64,000 nt of DNA from Lysobacter sp. Root76. Its GTDB lineage: Bacteria > Pseudomonadota > Gammaproteobacteria > Xanthomonadales > Xanthomonadaceae. The position numbers and the translations under genes were made by a program. The DNA lies in assembly GCF_001428685.1 (NCBI RefSeq), contig NZ_LMIK01000001.1, forward strand, positions 380,848 through 444,847, given 5' to 3'. Below, piece after piece: positions 27,156 to 43,486 of this stretch; position 1 is the first letter of the stretch, and each line of letters opens with the position of its first letter. Below the pieces are notes generated by a model. That model did not search any database. It saw nothing but the letters and a program-made list of their open reading frames with translations, and was not told where the DNA came from.

Positions 27156-27994
27156 CCGCCCTGGCGCCCCGGCAGTCGGCTCATCCAGCCCGTGATCGCT
27201 TCGATCAGGCGCTCACGCTGTGCCCGCCCGAAATACGTGTGGTCGCAATCGGGCCAGTAATGCATGGTCACGCGCGGGTCGCGCGCCGCAGCGCCGAAGG
27301 CCCACTCGAACTGGCGCGCATGCAGGAACCGGTCGGCAAAGCCACCGCTGAAGATCCATAGCAAGCGGACATCGCGCGCCACCATCGCCGCGAACTGCTC
27401 GCGGGCATGCGCATGGCTGGGCCAGGTGCGGAAGGCATTCGAATCCAGACTGGCGTTTCCGCGCATGCGCCCTCGCAGCTTGCGGGCGAAATGCCGCCAT
27501 TCCCTGGGCAGGCGACGCAGCAGTTCCAGCCCGCGCGCGTAGTAGTACCAGGGGCCGGTGAAGCACAGCCCGTCCAACAGCAGTACCGCCGACACGCGCG
27601 TATCGATATTGGCGACGTCCCAGCCGGTATCGGCGGCGCTGCAGATTCCACCCACCGCGAAGGTGCGACAGCCGTGCATCGCCTCGAGCTGGTCCAAGGC
27701 GGCGATCGTCGCCTGGGTGGCATCGCACTCCGGCATGCGCGGCGCCTCTCCCACGCCAGGGATGTCGTAACGGAAGGTTCGGATCCCGTGCGCCGCCAGC
27801 TGCTGGGCCAGCAGCACGTGCAAGCGGAACGGCCCGGACCGGGGCTGCAAACCCGCGCTGGGCAACAGCAGCGTCGGCCCTGTTCCGGATGCGCCGCTGA
27901 GCACGCCATGCAATCGCCCGTCCGGACCGAAGCGCACGAACACATCGTCTGCCACGGCCGCTTCGATAGGATTGGCATCCAGCAATGCATTCAT
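27152..27994 (-). CDS. Alpha/beta hydrolase resembling exosortase A-associated hydrolase 1
   Basis: A 280-residue alpha/beta-hydrolase-fold protein. The nucleophile elbow GGICSA (about 115-120) puts Cys at the nucleophile position, as in the GxCxG-type elbow recalled for hydrolase 1 of exosortase A loci. The strand-turn RYDIPGVGEAPR precedes it and CDHTYFG near the C-terminus supplies the Asp/His region. It may release or transfer the product of the upstream megasynthase, which lacks a thioesterase; this is inference. ATG 27994 overlaps the upstream stop (ATGA) with AGGA nine bases away; ATG 28000 is an alternative. Confidence 0.75.
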   Translation of the reverse strand: MNALLDANPIEAAVADDVFVRFGPDGRLHGVLSGASGTGPTLLLPSAGLQPRSGPFRLHVLLAQQLAAHGIRTFRYDIPGVGEAPRMPECDATQATIAALDQLEAMHGCRTFAVGGICSAADTGWDVANIDTRVSAVLLLDGLCFTGPWYYYARGLELLRRLPREWRHFARKLRGRMRGNASLDSNAFRTWPSHAHAREQFAAMVARDVRLLWIFSGGFADRFLHARQFEWAFGAAARDPRVTMHYWPDCDHTYFGRAQRERLIEAITGWMSRLPGRQGG

Positions 27995-28794
27995 GCCCAT
28001 GCTTCCTCGCGTACGGCCTGTCCCAGCTTCCCGACCAGCTCGCGAACCGGAGGCGTGAGGAAGAACGTCGCATCCATCGCGGCGCCGACATTGAAACTGG
28101 GGGCATTCGCAGGCAGCGGCAGGGTTCTCGCGATGTCCATGGGAAGCTCCGCCAGATCATGGCGAACGATCGCCCACATGGGCACATCGTCGCGATGCAT
28201 GCCCTTGTCCAGACGCGTTTTCCCGAGGTCCGCGCGCAGGCGCGAGGGCGCGGGAAAGCCCATCAGTTGGCCGTCCGAGGGATCGGTGATGCGGGGCACG
28301 CCGGCACGCGGCGGCGGGCGCAGCGCACGTTCGCGCGCATCGGTCTCCACCAGTTCCTGCACCCAGGCACCGCCATCGACGATCGGTTCCCAAAGCAGGA
28401 TCAGGTCGGCCGCGCCGCCGCTCTCTAGCCATCCGCGCAATGCCAGCGCGCCTCCCCGCCATGCGACCAGAACCAGTCGTTTGATCCGGGTCCGTTCGCG
28501 CAGCGCGGCCACCGCCAATTCGAGATCCCGATGCATCGAGGCCAGATCCAGCTCCTCCCCGGAGCCCCCGGAATCACCGGTGCCATGGAAGTCGAAACGC
28601 AGGGTCGGCAAGCCCAGGCCCGCAAGTTCGCTGGCGACTTCGGTGATGAACCGGCGGCTGCGCGGCAGTTCATGCAGCAACGGCGGCACCAGGACGATGC
28701 CGGTCGAAGACGCGCCCGATGCGGCGTGCAGCGCTGCATACAAGCGGTGCGACGACGGTCCAAGCCAGAACGGTTCCCAGCCATCGAGGCTCAT
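27991..28794 (-). CDS. Alpha/beta hydrolase-fold protein resembling exosortase A-associated hydrolase 2
   Basis: A 267-residue protein with the hydrolase core: VLVPPLLHELPRSRRFITEV (about 35-54), LRFDFHGTGDSGGSGEE (about 65-81), and an elbow that reads VAWRGGA (about 108-114), with Arg where Ser, Cys or Asp is expected. Hydrolase 2 proteins of exosortase A loci are also remembered to carry Arg there, so the substitution may be a family trait rather than decay. It may be a non-hydrolytic acyl-binding partner. It starts 49 bases after the megasynthase stop and overlaps the next gene by four bases. Confidence 0.7.
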   Translation of the reverse strand: MSLDGWEPFWLGPSSHRLYAALHAASGASSTGIVLVPPLLHELPRSRRFITEVASELAGLGLPTLRFDFHGTGDSGGSGEELDLASMHRDLELAVAALRERTRIKRLVLVAWRGGALALRGWLESGGAADLILLWEPIVDGGAWVQELVETDARERALRPPPRAGVPRITDPSDGQLMGFPAPSRLRADLGKTRLDKGMHRDDVPMWAIVRHDLAELPMDIARTLPLPANAPSFNVGAAMDATFFLTPPVRELVGKLGQAVREEAWA

Positions 28795-28843
28795 GGCGAG
28801 CGCCTCCGTGCAATTGCGGGACAGCAGTCGAATGCGGCGAAGT

Positions 28844-37213
<8,370 letters not shown>

Positions 37214-37345
37214 GTTTCCCCTACCCGCGCCCGCAGCACTGGCGACCCCACCGTGATGACATCCCAGTCGTAGCCCCCGGTTCGGCACCCGGCAGGGTAA
37301 AGATCGCGCGTTGATGTCATGACAAACGGCGCAGGGGTGGTCATG
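37214..37345 (-). promoter_or_regulatory. Promoter/leader region of the megasynthase operon
   Basis: Between the megasynthase start and the divergent gene at 37424 lies a palindrome TGTCATGACA (37315-37324), and GATGTCAT (37313-37320) is repeated inverted as ATGACATC (37255-37262). On the minus strand TTGTCA followed 17 bases later by CTTTAC is a weak sigma-70-like pair overlapping the palindrome. A regulator site is plausible; no regulator is identified. Confidence 0.35.
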
Positions 37346-37423
37346 CGGCCATGCACGAATTGCAGGGAAAATTGCTTCCCCCGCCCGTTCCGCGCGCTAC
37401 GATAGGGTCATGGGAGGTCCCCG

Positions 37424-37834
37424 ATGAAAGCCGACCTGACGTTGCTGTACTCCGAACTGGGGCTGAGGCCCAACTGCAGCTTCGAGGAGCTTCAGCTTGC
37501 CTATCGCCGGCGGATTTCCGAGCTGCACCCCAGCCGTCCCGGCGCGAAGCCGCCATCGCGGGAATCCGCGGACCTGTGCGATTTGATCGGCCTGTACACC
37601 ACGGCCACCCGCTTCCATCGCCGCTACGGGCGCCTGCCCGGGGAAGCCCCGCACCGGATCGGAGGCGGCAGCCCATCGCACGCCGGCGTGTCGCGGACCT
37701 ATGTCGCCTACAGCCAGCGCGCTTCCGACCAACCCCCGCCCGCGCCGGCGCGGATCGCATTGGTGCTGGCCGTCGCGCTCCTGATCGTCCTGTTCGGCCT
37801 GCTGGCGCTCGCCTCCGGGGAATGGCTGAGGTAG
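37424..37834 (+). CDS. Small membrane-anchored J-domain-like protein
   Basis: A 136-residue protein. Residues 4-40 (LTLLYSELGLRPNCSFEELQLAYRRRISELHPSRPG) resemble a DnaJ domain, but the essential HPD tripeptide reads HPS, so DnaK stimulation is doubtful. A Pro-rich linker leads to a C-terminal membrane helix (about 112-131). ATG 37424 follows GGGAGG. It diverges from the megasynthase operon. Function unknown; possibly an adaptor at the inner membrane. Confidence 0.6.
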   Translation: MKADLTLLYSELGLRPNCSFEELQLAYRRRISELHPSRPGAKPPSRESADLCDLIGLYTTATRFHRRYGRLPGEAPHRIGGGSPSHAGVSRTYVAYSQRASDQPPPAPARIALVLAVALLIVLFGLLALASGEWLR

Positions 37835-37978
37835 CAGCCCCGGGCCACACGTCCGCGCCTGCCAGCATCCACCTGCACGGAAGCGCAGCTTGGCCCGCGA
37901 TGTCCGCAGACCTGGCCTGGGCCCGTTCTTAATAGGCAGGCGCGAACCGGCGACCGCACCACAGGCGACAAATCAACG

Positions 37979-38719
37979 ATGGACGCCAGGAAGATCCCGC
38001 TCAACCCATGGGCCATCACCTGGCCCCTGTCCGTCGCGACCGTCTTGCTCGTGGCCGCCAACATGAGCATGCAGGCCTACCGGCTGATCGCGCACCAGGA
38101 GCATGTCGTCGGCCTGGCGATGATGAGCATGGATGGAGAAAACAACCTCCCGGCCTTGTTTTCGACCCTGCTGCTGTTCTGCGCTTCACTGCTGCTCGCG
38201 CTGATCGCCGTGCTGGAAAGGCGGCACGAGGGCATCGACGTGTCGAAGTGGGCGATTCTCGCCGCCGGTTTCATGCTGATGGCCATGGACGAGTCCCTGT
38301 CGTTCCACGAAAAGGCGATCGCGCCACTACGCGCGCTGCTGGGCGGCCAGCACCTTGGGATCTTCTTCTTTGCATGGGTGATCCCCGGCTTTGCGCTGGT
38401 CTTCTTCCTGGGCGCGTTCTTCCTGCGCTTTCTGTTGCGCCTGCCCCGCAGAACGGCGATCGCCTTCGTCGTTTCCGCCGCGATCTACCTTGGCGGCGCC
38501 TTGGGCGTCGAACTGCTCGAGGGATGGTGGCGCGAGGCGCACGGGCACAAGAACCTCATCTATCACGTCCTGGTCAGCCTGGAAGAAGGCATGGAGATGG
38601 CGGGCGTCATCGCTTTCATCCATGCGCTGCTGCGCTATGTCGCGGGACGTTTCGGCGAAGTGCGATTCGCTTTCGCCGGTACGCGGGACAAGCTGAGCGC
38701 ATCCGAGCCTGCGAAATAA
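37979..38719 (+). CDS. Uncharacterised multi-pass membrane protein
   Basis: A 246-residue protein with about six membrane segments. Two striking acidic/His motifs lie at membrane edges: MAMDESLSFHEKAIAPL (about 101-117) and LLEGWWREAHGHKN...SLEEGMEM (about 180-212). The pattern of paired Glu and His could bind a metal or cofactor, but no family is recognised. It sits between the J-like gene and the convergent initiating sugar transferase; the two stop codons are 34 bases apart. Confidence 0.6.
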   Translation: MDARKIPLNPWAITWPLSVATVLLVAANMSMQAYRLIAHQEHVVGLAMMSMDGENNLPALFSTLLLFCASLLLALIAVLERRHEGIDVSKWAILAAGFMLMAMDESLSFHEKAIAPLRALLGGQHLGIFFFAWVIPGFALVFFLGAFFLRFLLRLPRRTAIAFVVSAAIYLGGALGVELLEGWWREAHGHKNLIYHVLVSLEEGMEMAGVIAFIHALLRYVAGRFGEVRFAFAGTRDKLSASEPAK

Positions 38720-38753
38720 GCCGTGAACCAGACGCCGTCGCGCAGCGGCGGCG

Positions 38754-40148
38754 TCAGCGCGAACCGCGGCGGAACAGAACCACCTCGACCGTCTGCAACA
38801 GGATCAACAGGTCGAACACCAGGCCGTGGTTCTTCACGTAGAACAGATCGAACGTCAGCTTCTCCTCGGCATCGCGCACCGAGGCGCCGTAGGGATAGCG
38901 CAGTTGCGCCCAGCCGGTCAGGCCCGGTTTCACGCAATGGCGGACGTTGTAGTAGCGCACTTCCTGGCTGAGCATCTCGACGAACTGCGGCCGTTCGGGC
39001 CGTGGACCGACGAAGCTCATCTCCCCGAGCAGGATGTTGAACAACTGGGGAAGCTCATCCAGACGCGACAGGCGGATGATCCGTCCGACCCGGGTGGTGC
39101 GATCGTCGTTCTGGGTTGCCCACCTCGCCACGCCATCGGATTCGGCGTCCACGCGCATGCTGCGGAACTTGATCAGCTCGAACGTGCGTCCGTTCTCGCC
39201 GATGCGCGTCTGCCGGTACAGGACCGGACCACGCGACTCCAGCGTGATGCACGCCGCGACCAGCAGCATGAAGGGCCAGGCGACCAGCAACAGGGCGCAC
39301 GCCGCGGCCAGGTCGAAGAACCGCTTGTTGAGGCGACGCGGCATCGAGTGGTCGAAGCCGCCCGAGAACGCGAGCCATGACGGATCCGCCACGTTCAGCT
39401 TCACCATGCCGGCCTCGCGCTCGAAGAACGTCGACAGATCGGTCACGGTGACTCCGCGCTGCGCGCAGGTCAGCATTTCCTCCATCGGCAGCGCGCCGCG
39501 CCGCTCGTCGGGCGCGACGACGATCTCGTAGACGTGCAGCCACTCGGCGATTTCGGACAGCGCGAAATCCGTACTGAGCAGCAGCTGCTCGGGCACCTGT
39601 ACGGCTTGCCCCGGAACCGGCACGAAGCCCACCACCACGAAAGACCTCCGGTCGCATCCCCGCCGCAGGCGAGTGTTGATGAGATCGGCGTTCTTGCCCG
39701 CACCGAACACCAATACCCGGCGCCTGAACACATCCGTCTTGAACACCCGCTCGACGATCAGGCGCAGCGCCGTCACCGCGACGAGACCGATCGCCAGCGC
39801 CATCGCCAGCACGCCGCGGCCGATATAGGCGGCGGGCGCCAAGTAGTACAGCACCAGCAACGCGATACCGCCGAATGCGAAGGACAGCAACAGCCGGATG
39901 AAGAACTCCATCCGGCTGTGGCGCACGTGCACCTGGTACAGGCCGAAGGCCACCATCGACACGGTGATGAAGGCGGCGAACACGAACGCGCGCACCGGCG
40001 CCCACTGGAAGAAGGTGAACAAACCCTGCGAGGTATCCAGGAAGCGCAGCCATGCCGCCACCATGACCGACAGGATCAGCAGCCAGGTCTCGCCCAGCCA
40101 AAGCAGCAGCAATGCGCGGTTCTTGCGACTGGCCAGTGCGATGCTCAC
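38754..40148 (-). CDS. Initiating undecaprenyl-phosphate sugar transferase (PEP-CTERM/EpsB_2 type)
   Basis: Transfers the first sugar-1-phosphate to undecaprenyl phosphate. The 464-residue polyprenyl-phosphate hexose transferase has four N-terminal membrane helices, a CoA-binding-like domain (VLVFGAGKNADLI near 146-158), a fifth membrane helix (about 280-303) and the bacterial sugar transferase domain with KRFFDL, ELIKFRSMR, DELPQLFNILLGEMSFVGPRPERP and CVKPGLTGWAQ. The length and motifs suit the subfamily found with exosortase A exopolysaccharide loci. It is monocistronic in this window and has a long structured upstream region. Confidence 0.9.
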   Translation of the reverse strand: MSIALASRKNRALLLLWLGETWLLILSVMVAAWLRFLDTSQGLFTFFQWAPVRAFVFAAFITVSMVAFGLYQVHVRHSRMEFFIRLLLSFAFGGIALLVLYYLAPAAYIGRGVLAMALAIGLVAVTALRLIVERVFKTDVFRRRVLVFGAGKNADLINTRLRRGCDRRSFVVVGFVPVPGQAVQVPEQLLLSTDFALSEIAEWLHVYEIVVAPDERRGALPMEEMLTCAQRGVTVTDLSTFFEREAGMVKLNVADPSWLAFSGGFDHSMPRRLNKRFFDLAAACALLLVAWPFMLLVAACITLESRGPVLYRQTRIGENGRTFELIKFRSMRVDAESDGVARWATQNDDRTTRVGRIIRLSRLDELPQLFNILLGEMSFVGPRPERPQFVEMLSQEVRYYNVRHCVKPGLTGWAQLRYPYGASVRDAEEKLTFDLFYVKNHGLVFDLLILLQTVEVVLFRRGSR

Positions 40149-40512
40149 GGCGCCACCCGCCTCTCGTGCAACGCACGCGACGACGGGTGTCCCCTGTTCG
40201 ATTTACGCGCTGGACTAGGATCGAAGCGAAGGCACGCTACCGGGTGATCCTTCATGACGCTTTACCTGCCGATGCGTAGCCCTCACTCCTGGCTACCCCG
40301 TTTCCGGGCAAAGGACGCTCGCTCTCCAAACGGGCTGGCTCAACCAGAGCAACGACAGAATCGCGGCGCTCCGGCCGTCGAATGCGGTCGGATCGCCGAT
40401 CGGACGCAGCGGCCCGTGAATCATTCAGTTGCAGACGGGGCGCAGCCAGGTGCTCGTGTGGGAAACATCCGGCGCACCCGCAATGGCAACGGCCAGCGTG
40501 CGCCGTAGGGCG
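40149..40512. other. Long structured intergenic region upstream of the initiating transferase
   Basis: No gene is supported in these 364 bases. On the minus strand a CCCG-GAAA-CGGG tetraloop hairpin (40297-40308) is followed by GTAGCC-N9-GGCTAC (40276-40296) and GGATC...GATCC (40217-40250). The segment 40236-40318 resembles 20371-20436 at GGGTGA, ACCTG(C/T)CG and GGACGCT. It may be a cis-acting RNA or a protein-binding array. Confidence 0.4.
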
Positions 40513-41226
40513 TCAACGGGCCGACGATCGCCTATCCCAGGGGCGGCTTGCGGCATCGTGGCCGGGGCCATATTCGAGCTTCAGCCAGGCACCGCTGGAA
40601 CGATCGTAGAGGGCCACGATAGTCAACGGCATGCCCGGGCCATAGCGATCGAGGTAGGCCGTGGCCTGTGCGTCGATCCGCAGGCGCTGGCCGTCGCCTT
40701 CGACGGTGGCGACCCGGTCGAGATGGAGCCGGGCCGACGGTTTGCGATGCTCCCGGGCCAGATCCGCGGTTACCAGGGCCTCAAGTTGCTGGACCAGGAT
40801 CGGTGCGTTGGGGATGTCGCGCTCTCCCGCCGCGACGCGGTCGATGCTGACATCGGGATAGCTCAATCTGCGCAGGCGAGCGTCGTACAGCAAGCCGAAT
40901 CGAAAACCGATCCAGTCCTGCCTGCCCACGATCTGGGCGTCGCCGGTACCGCTGATCGCACGTTCATTGGCGTTGATCGTGCGGACATCGACAACATCCA
41001 GTCGCAAGTCCACGGCGCGACCGCCAAGCCTCGCCGATATCGCCTCGATCAGGGGACCCGCAATCGAGTCGCGGATAGCGTCGATATTGTGGGTCGTAGC
41101 GGATCCAGCCATCGCACGCGACGATGCGTCCGCCAGGACCGCCCCTTGCGATGCCGGCTGCGCAGCCGCATTGCCGCCGGCCCAGGAGCAGGCCAGCAGC
41201 ACGGCGGCTTGAAGTTTCTGGCGCAT
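40513..41226 (-). CDS. Secreted protein of unknown function
   Basis: A 237-residue protein with a signal peptide (MRQKLQAAVLLACSW, cleavage after NAAAQ). The mature part is mixed alpha/beta with VDLRLDVVDVRTINANERAISGTGDAQI and a C-terminal ALYDRSSGAWLKLEYGPGHD. The start at 41226 is chosen for the signal peptide; the longer frame adds 37 residues with no ribosome site. No family recognised. It separates the exopolysaccharide locus from the HXS island. Confidence 0.55.
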   Translation of the reverse strand: MRQKLQAAVLLACSWAGGNAAAQPASQGAVLADASSRAMAGSATTHNIDAIRDSIAGPLIEAISARLGGRAVDLRLDVVDVRTINANERAISGTGDAQIVGRQDWIGFRFGLLYDARLRRLSYPDVSIDRVAAGERDIPNAPILVQQLEALVTADLAREHRKPSARLHLDRVATVEGDGQRLRIDAQATAYLDRYGPGMPLTIVALYDRSSGAWLKLEYGPGHDAASRPWDRRSSAR

Positions 41227-41672
41227 GACGTCAAGAACAACGCGGTCCCGGGATGGTTTCGGACCGCAGGGCACTGGAGGAGCAACACGAATGGCGGCGG
41301 CGCCTTTGGCTGTGAGCCTTGAGAAAACGGCACGCATGGCGGATGGCTCTGCTGGCTGCGCCGACCAGACTTTCCCAGCTTGCCCGCATCGGCAGGAATC
41401 AAACCATACGCATACGTATGTATTATGCAGTGCAGCGGATCAGGGCTTTCGACGAAAACGATGCCCCTGCGCGCCCAATCGACGGCCCTCCGAACTGATC
41501 GATGCGTCCCGGTGGCCGTCGAAGCCCGGCCAAGAGTTGGAGTGCGATCGAGGGCGCCCCATTCATCCGCCGGGATGTTCCCCACGGGCACGTCCTTGCC
41601 GGGCCTGGCTTGCATGGCAGGCAATTCCAGGTGCACGATGCCCCTGACCAAGCCTGGGGGAGGCTGGTGGCA
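41227..41672. other. Intergenic region at the left edge of the HXS island
   Basis: A 446-base stretch without a convincing gene. It includes an AT-richer patch with the palindrome CATACGTATG (41411-41420) flanked by related CATAC and TATTATG words. It probably holds the promoter of the hxs operon. Confidence 0.45.
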
Positions 41673-41978
41673 ATGGATGCCATACATATTATGGTTGATG
41701 TGGGCGTGTTTTCGCCCGATGTGATCGCGCGCGCCGCACATCGACACACCGGTGATTGCTTCGTCGACTTGGCGCTGTCCGCAGCGTCAAGCCATGTGGT
41801 GTTGACGCCCAAGCATGCAGACGTAGATACGACCCGGCTAGCATCGCGCTTCAACAACGATCTACTCGACGAACGGTTGCGCGACCTGATTCGCGGAGAA
41901 ACCGCCGATCTTCAAACGGCACTGGTGCAAGCTGCGCTACGCGAGGCCACGCCACGCGATCCAAAGGCAGTGCCATGA
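41673..41978 (+). CDS. hxsD: His-Xaa-Ser system protein HxsD
   Basis: A 101-residue protein matching HxsD. It contains FVDLALSAASSHVVLTPK and the family signature region NNDLLDERLRDLIRGETADL (61-80), which corresponds to the LLNDYxLRE motif. Its role is thought to be a partner of the two radical SAM enzymes, possibly in substrate recognition. ATG 41673 follows GGGGGAGG by nine bases; ATG 41691 is an alternative. Its stop overlaps the hxsB start (ATGA), so the operon is translationally coupled. An inverted repeat CCATA-N5-TATGG spans the start region. Confidence 0.85.
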   Translation: MDAIHIMVDVGVFSPDVIARAAHRHTGDCFVDLALSAASSHVVLTPKHADVDTTRLASRFNNDLLDERLRDLIRGETADLQTALVQAALREATPRDPKAVP

Positions 41979-43486
41979 GGTTCGCTCAGCGCTCTGACTT
42001 CAATAGCGCCTCCAGCTACCGGCTGCTGCCGATGCGCTTTCGTCGCTTGCCTTGGGATGAGACCCAAGTCTTGGTGACCTCACTGGCCGGCGATTGGCTC
42101 GTCATACCACGGTCCGACTTGGACCGGGTCGTGGGCGGCGAGCTACAGCAGGACGAAGCTCTCTTCGCGTCGATGGAGGCACGCCACCTCATCCTGGCTG
42201 ATCCAGCGCGTTCCACGCTGGCGCCCTTGTTGTCCCAATATCGGACCCGCAAGGCCTATCTCCAAGCCGGACCGGCTCTACACATCTTCGTGGTGTCCTT
42301 GCGCTGCCATCACACCTGTTCCTACTGCCAGGTGTCGCGGCGCCCCACATCGGAAACCACCTTCGATATGAGCGGCGCCGCGGGCCGCCATGCGGTGGAA
42401 CGACTGTTCGAGTGGCCATCCGACAAACTCACCGTCGAGTTTCAGGGCGGCGAGCCGTTGCTGCATTTCGATCGCGTGCGCTCGCTCACCGAAGCCATCG
42501 TCGATCGCAACCGATCGGAAGGCCGATCGTTGCGCTTCGTCATCGCGTCGACCCTGCACGACTTGACCGACGACCAATTGGCTTTCATGCGGGAGCACCG
42601 TTTTCAGCTGTCCACTTCGCTGGACGGCCCCGAGTGGCTGCACAATGCCAATCGACCGCGACCGGAGCGAGACAGCTATCAGCGCACAATAGAAGGCATC
42701 GAGCGTGGACGGCGGGCGTTGGGCGAGGATGCGGTGTCGGCCCTGACGACACTGACCGCACGCAGCCTCACCGCACCACGCGAGATCATCGATGAATACC
42801 GTAAACACGGGCTGCATTCGATCTTTCTGCGGCCGCTCAGCCCCTACGGCTTCGCCCGCAAGACCCAAGCGCGCCAGGGCTATCCGATCGCCGAGTTCCT
42901 GAAGTTCTACGTCGTCGCGTTGGACCACATCCTAAGCGTCAACCACGATGGCTTTGAGCTCGAAGAGGCTTATGCCAGCTTGCTGCTGTCCCAGTTGCTG
43001 ACGCCCTTCTCCCACGGCTATGTGGACCTGCGCTCCCCCACAGGCGCCGGCCTGGGCACGGTCGTCTATGACTACGACGGTCAGGTCTACCCCTCGGACG
43101 AAGCACGCATGCTGGCTGCCATGGGCGACCACAGTTTCGCCATGGGTCGGGTCGACGAACCGGTCGCCCAATGGCTTCAGTCGCCGGCCATGCAGCAGGT
43201 GCTGGCCGCCGGGATCGCCGAGGCCCTGCCTACCTGTGCCGACTGCGCGTATGTGCCGCTGTGCGGCGCCGATCCCATCGACCACTACGCCCGACAGGGC
43301 GATTCGGTCGGGCACCGGCCGACCAGCGACTTCTGCGCGAAACAGATGGGCATGTTCGACTTGCTCTTGCAGCGATGGCAGGACAGCTCGCCGGCCGACC
43401 GAGCCGTGTTTGAGGCTTGGGCCATACGGCGACCCGGCGCAGCTCCTGCTATCGCTCCGGACGCTTCTTTGGAGGTGGCCGCCTGA
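41975..43486 (+). CDS. hxsB: His-Xaa-Ser system radical SAM maturase HxsB
   Basis: A 503-residue radical SAM enzyme. The [4Fe-4S]-SAM motif CHHTCSYC uses Cys111, 115 and 118; the SAM-binding glycine motif is EFQGGEPLLHF near 151-161. C-terminal cysteines CADCAYVPLC plus a later FC suggest a SPASM-like auxiliary cluster domain. Family knowledge says HxsB works with HxsC, presumably to modify the His-Xaa-Ser repeats of HxsA; the chemistry is not settled. The start overlaps hxsD (ATGA) and the stop overlaps hxsC (TGATG). Confidence 0.92.
   Translation: MRFAQRSDFNSASSYRLLPMRFRRLPWDETQVLVTSLAGDWLVIPRSDLDRVVGGELQQDEALFASMEARHLILADPARSTLAPLLSQYRTRKAYLQAGPALHIFVVSLRCHHTCSYCQVSRRPTSETTFDMSGAAGRHAVERLFEWPSDKLTVEFQGGEPLLHFDRVRSLTEAIVDRNRSEGRSLRFVIASTLHDLTDDQLAFMREHRFQLSTSLDGPEWLHNANRPRPERDSYQRTIEGIERGRRALGEDAVSALTTLTARSLTAPREIIDEYRKHGLHSIFLRPLSPYGFARKTQARQGYPIAEFLKFYVVALDHILSVNHDGFELEEAYASLLLSQLLTPFSHGYVDLRSPTGAGLGTVVYDYDGQVYPSDEARMLAAMGDHSFAMGRVDEPVAQWLQSPAMQQVLAAGIAEALPTCADCAYVPLCGADPIDHYARQGDSVGHRPTSDFCAKQMGMFDLLLQRWQDSSPADRAVFEAWAIRRPGAAPAIAPDASLEVAA

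Noticed and set aside
40236-40330. Cyclic di-GMP (GEMM) riboswitch
   Set aside because: Some words (GGGCAAA, GGACGC, GTAGCC) recall the motif, but their order and the stems do not match the GEMM-I layout on either strand.
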